Positions 3,841-6,198 of a DNA stretch of 6,198 bases are shown piece by piece. Numbering within the stretch: position 1 is the first letter of the stretch; every line of letters begins with the position of its first letter. Made by a program: the position numbers and the translations under genes. Where the stretch lies: contig JABFWJ010000437.1 in NCBI GenBank assembly GCA_013362295.1, positions 1-6,198 of the forward strand, read 5' to 3'. Source of the stretch: Thermoleophilia bacterium (GTDB lineage Bacteria > Actinomycetota > Thermoleophilia > Gaiellales > Gaiellaceae). The notes under the pieces are model-generated. The model had not been told where the DNA came from, searched no databases, and saw nothing but the letters and a program-made list of their open reading frames with translations.

Positions 3841-6198
3841 CTACCCCAATCCGACCGCCGAAAGAAGACCGTCCGTGAACGACGTGCCCGGGGACCAGGT
3901 CACCGGCAAGCTTGTGAGCGTCGTCTGCAGGCTCCACTCCGAGTTCCCCGACCCGACCGCGCCGCGGTCGCGGAACTTGACGACACCGGAGCGCCCGAGG
4001 ATCGCGATCCAGTAGGTCTGGCCGGCCGTCACCGCTGCCGCCGCCACCGGGACCGAATTGTTCTGACCGGCGGCGGGTGCAGTGATCGTCCCGCTCGTCA
4101 GGAGCGTGCCCGGATGCCCGGCGTTGTTCGAGTACAGACCGACGACGAGGCTGCCCGCGGCCGACCCCGCGTCGACGAAGATGCGCAGGCTCGAGACCGA
4201 CCCGCTCGTCGCGGCGTTGGCCTTGAACGCCTCGGCCTGACCGGCCGCGTTGGAGTCGATCTTCGATTCCGTCGCGGCGTTGCCAACGAGGACGGTGCCT
4301 GCAGCCGGCGGCGGAGCGGACGCGTTCGAAACCGTGACGGTCACCGATCCGGCCGTCGTCGCGTTGCCCGCCGCGTCACGCGCAACCGCCGTCAGCGTGT
4401 GCGCTCCATTCGTCGTCGTGGTGGAGTCCCACACGGCGCCGTACGGGGCGGCGGTGTCCTCCGCCCCTAGGTTCGCACCGTCGAGCTTGAACTGTACGCC
4501 TACGACGCCGACGTTGTCGGCGGCATCCGCCGACACCGCGACCGCGGCGCCCGAGACGGCCGCGCCCGCGGCCGGCGCCGTGACCGACACCGTCGGCGCG
4601 GTGGTGTCGGCCGGCCCTGGAGGAGTTCCGACGCCGCCCGTGCCGCTCGGCAGGACCGCCATGTAGTAGGCCTCGGGGAAGTACGTCTTGTCGTTGAACA
4701 TGTCCTCGTCGAAGAAGGTCGCGTCGATGACGCCCGCGTTCGTCTCGTGCAGCGGGTCCCACCGGATCGACGCCGAGCCGTCGAGCGTCCCGTCGATCGT
4801 CGACGTGAGCGCGGTCAGCGGCGACCACGCCTGCCCGGCGAGGCGATACGCGTACGCGAAGCGGATCTGCGCATCGTGGCCGAGGAAGGCGTAGACGTCG
4901 TTTCCCTGCATGTAGATCTGCGGCGTGTGCGTAAAGAAGTCGACGGGCGTGGCGTCGAGCGTCCACGCTCCGCCGGCGCGGTGCCGCACGCGCACCGCCG
5001 AAGTCGGCTTTCCACTGACGTAGAGGACATAGGGCTCGTTCGTCGCGGAGTACGCGACGCTCGGCCCCTGGTCGGCGTTCGCGTTGTCCAGCACGTCGCC
5101 GCTCGCCACCGTTTCGGGAGCCGACCACGAGCCCAGCGCGGAACGCTGCGCGAACATGATCGACGACGGCGCGATCGCACCCTGCAGCCACGACAGGTCG
5201 ATCGTCCCGTCCGGGGCGGCCGCGAGCCCGACGTGGATCGGCGTGCCGCCGCTCGAGACCGTGACCGGTGCGCTCCATGAGCCGCCGACGCGGTCGCGGT
5301 ACTGGACGACGCCGCCGCCCGCGTACGCCACGTGCGGCACGTCGTTCTTGTCGAGCACGAGTGCGTTCGACGTCTCCCGCTTGATCGCGACCAGCGGTAC
5401 GTCGACGCCGGTTGCGAGACTGACGCGCGGTCCCCACGTGTCGGTCGCCGTCGAGAACGTCTCGTACCAGAGCGTCGCGTTCGTCTCGTCGGTGTAGACC
5501 ATGTGCGCCGTTCCGTCCGACGCCAACCGCACATCCGGCGAGCCGACGACGTGCGTGACACCCGTCGCGCTCGGCCGGTCTGCCGCGTCGACCTCGGTGA
5601 ACGAGGTTGGGATCCCGAGCTGGTCTGCACGGTAGGCGTGGATCACGCCCGGCCCGGTCGCCTTGCGCTCCGCGGTGTCGTCGGCGGCGAAGACGTACAC
5701 GCGACCGGCCGCGGTGCGGATGACGCTGTGCAGCGCGGCATCGACGAAGCCAGGCCCGACGGCGACCTTCTTGAAAGCGTTGGCCGTGTCGAACGCGTTC
5801 TGGACCGTCACGGTGACCGTCGCCGAAACGGCGGTGTTCCCGCTCGTGTCGGTCGCGCGGGCGCCGAGCGTGTGCGGCCCGTTCGTCGCGCCGATGCTGT
5901 CCCAGCCGAGCGTGTACGGCGCGGTCGCGACGGGAGCCCCGACGGCGGCGCCGTCGACGGTGAACTGGACCGAGGCGACGCCGCCGGCATCGGACGCGCT
6001 CGCCGCGAGCTGCACGGTTCCCGAGACGGTCGCGCCGTCCGCCGGCGCCGTCAACGCCACCTGCGGCGGGATCGTGTCCGGGCACGGCGTCGTGGACGCC
6101 GTGAGGGACTGCCGCGACGACGTGTTTCCGGCCGCGTCGAACGCCTCCACTCCGAGCGCGTAACTCGTCCCGCAGGCCAACCCGGCGAAGGTGAGATC
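3841..6198 (-). CDS. Large secreted modular protein with Ig-like domains and a propeller-like region (5' end outside window)
   Basis: The frame is open to the right edge; 785 residues are visible, numbered from the edge. Residues 1-39 are the end of a fibronectin-III-like module (GLACGTSYALGVEAFDAAGN). Residues 40-134 form an Ig-like domain (PDTIPPQVALTAP, then GPHTLGARATDTSGN). Residues about 140-515 contain repeated units with a Tyr- or aromatic-rich strand followed by GSWSAPVTVSSG, GSWSAPETVASG, DTWGPRVSLATG, AWSPLTALTST and similar, which suggests a BNR/sialidase-like beta-propeller of five or six blades. Residues 531-627 are a second Ig-like domain (DTTAPTVSVTAPAAGAAVSG). Residues 634-785 form a C-terminal beta-rich domain with LRIFVDAG, LVVGLYSNNAGHPGTLL and TYWIAILGRSGVVKFRD, a module often found at the ends of such proteins. 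There is no LPXTG motif or C-terminal membrane segment, so release to the medium is likely. No catalytic residues can be named. Carbohydrate or surface binding is plausible but unproven. Confidence 0.9.
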   Translation of the reverse strand, partial: DLTFAGLACGTSYALGVEAFDAAGNTSSRQSLTASTTPCPDTIPPQVALTAPADGATVSGTVQLAASASDAGGVASVQFTVDGAAVGAPVATAPYTLGWDSIGATNGPHTLGARATDTSGNTAVSATVTVTVQNAFDTANAFKKVAVGPGFVDAALHSVIRTAAGRVYVFAADDTAERKATGPGVIHAYRADQLGIPTSFTEVDAADRPSATGVTHVVGSPDVRLASDGTAHMVYTDETNATLWYETFSTATDTWGPRVSLATGVDVPLVAIKRETSNALVLDKNDVPHVAYAGGGVVQYRDRVGGSWSAPVTVSSGGTPIHVGLAAAPDGTIDLSWLQGAIAPSSIMFAQRSALGSWSAPETVASGDVLDNANADQGPSVAYSATNEPYVLYVSGKPTSAVRVRHRAGGAWTLDATPVDFFTHTPQIYMQGNDVYAFLGHDAQIRFAYAYRLAGQAWSPLTALTSTIDGTLDGSASIRWDPLHETNAGVIDATFFDEDMFNDKTYFPEAYYMAVLPSGTGGVGTPPGPADTTAPTVSVTAPAAGAAVSGAAVAVSADAADNVGVVGVQFKLDGANLGAEDTAAPYGAVWDSTTTTNGAHTLTAVARDAAGNATTAGSVTVTVSNASAPPPAAGTVLVGNAATESKIDSNAAGQAEAFKANAATSGSVSSLRIFVDAGSAAGSLVVGLYSNNAGHPGTLLTSGTITAPAAGQNNSVPVAAAAVTAGQTYWIAILGRSGVVKFRDRGAVGSGNSEWSLQTTLTSLPVTWSPGTSFTDGLLSAVGLG
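4318..4608 (-). repeat. Ig-like domain copy 2 of the secreted protein
   Basis: This encodes residues 531-627. It shows the same motif order as copy 1 (VGVQFKLDGANLG, AAPYGAVWDSTTTTNGAHTL, ARDAAGN) and sits on the other side of the propeller-like region. It probably acts as a spacer before the C-terminal domain. Confidence 0.75.
5797..6081 (-). repeat. Ig-like domain copy 1 of the secreted protein
   Basis: This encodes residues 40-134 of the visible protein. It shares its plan with copy 2: TIPP/TAPT opening, a TAPADGA/TAPAAGA turn, VQF-x-x-DGA, APY-x-x-x-WDS, TNG-x-HTL, and a D-x-(S/A)GN ending before a TVTV strand. The two copies are also similar at DNA level near the 3' ends of the domains, consistent with an old internal duplication. 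Confidence 0.75.

Noticed and set aside
3148..3937. N-terminal extension of copCD to the ATG at 3937, giving a 726-residue protein
   Set aside because: The extra 263 residues run antiframe through the whole of ycnI, the intergenic hairpin and the end of the secreted-protein gene. They are Arg-rich shadow sequence and would hide the signal peptide.
3028..4470. Long plus-strand open frame of 480 codons
   Set aside because: It is antisense to ycnI, the terminator hairpin and the secreted-protein gene. Its composition is extremely rich in Arg, Asp and Glu, as expected of a shadow frame in GC-rich DNA.
4376..6085. Minus-strand open frame of 569 codons within the secreted-protein gene
   Set aside because: It is a +1 shadow rich in Arg, Gly and Asp without domain motifs. 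The other frame shows clear Ig-like and propeller patterns throughout.

Overview
The window is very GC-rich, with almost every third codon position G or C. It looks like a high-GC actinobacterium, and the secreted protein with Ig-like domains opening on 'DTTAPTVSVTAP' suggests the Thermoleophilia/Solirubrobacterales kind. That placement is an inference from style, not from a marker gene. Apart from a gene tail at the left edge, everything lies on the minus strand and is read from right to left.

Right part (3841-6198): the 3' portion of a large secreted modular protein, open at the window edge. It has the end of a fibronectin-III-like module, an Ig-like domain, a propeller-like repeat region, a second Ig-like domain and a C-terminal beta-rich domain. 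A 17-bp-arm hairpin (3781-3821) lies 19 bases past its stop and probably ends its transcript. The 135-base gap 3706-3840 is the only intergenic space in the window.

Centre and left (151-3705): a tightly packed four-gene minus-strand unit. In order of translation it holds a YcnI-like (DUF1775) membrane-anchored copper protein, a CopC-CopD fusion, a membrane-anchored class I cytochrome c, and a proline-racemase-superfamily enzyme. Genes overlap by 4, 1 and 4 bases. The first three fit one job: periplasmic or extracytoplasmic copper binding (two proteins whose predicted mature N-terminus is His), copper passage through the membrane, and a c-type cytochrome in the same compartment, perhaps linked to copper supply for respiratory oxidases. 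The fourth gene is metabolically unrelated by homology but appears translationally coupled.

Two things stand out. Both 4-base overlaps have the form CTGA, and the downstream gene (copCD and the racemase homologue) has no ATG, GTG or TTG that would give a sensible protein, so CTG starts are the best reading of both. The racemase-family enzyme has Ser and Thr where the two catalytic cysteines of proline racemase sit, so it is unlikely to be a proline racemase. I see no mobile element, CRISPR array, tRNA or rRNA. At the left edge, the tail of an unrecognised plus-strand gene converges on the racemase homologue and overlaps its 3' end by 43 bases.
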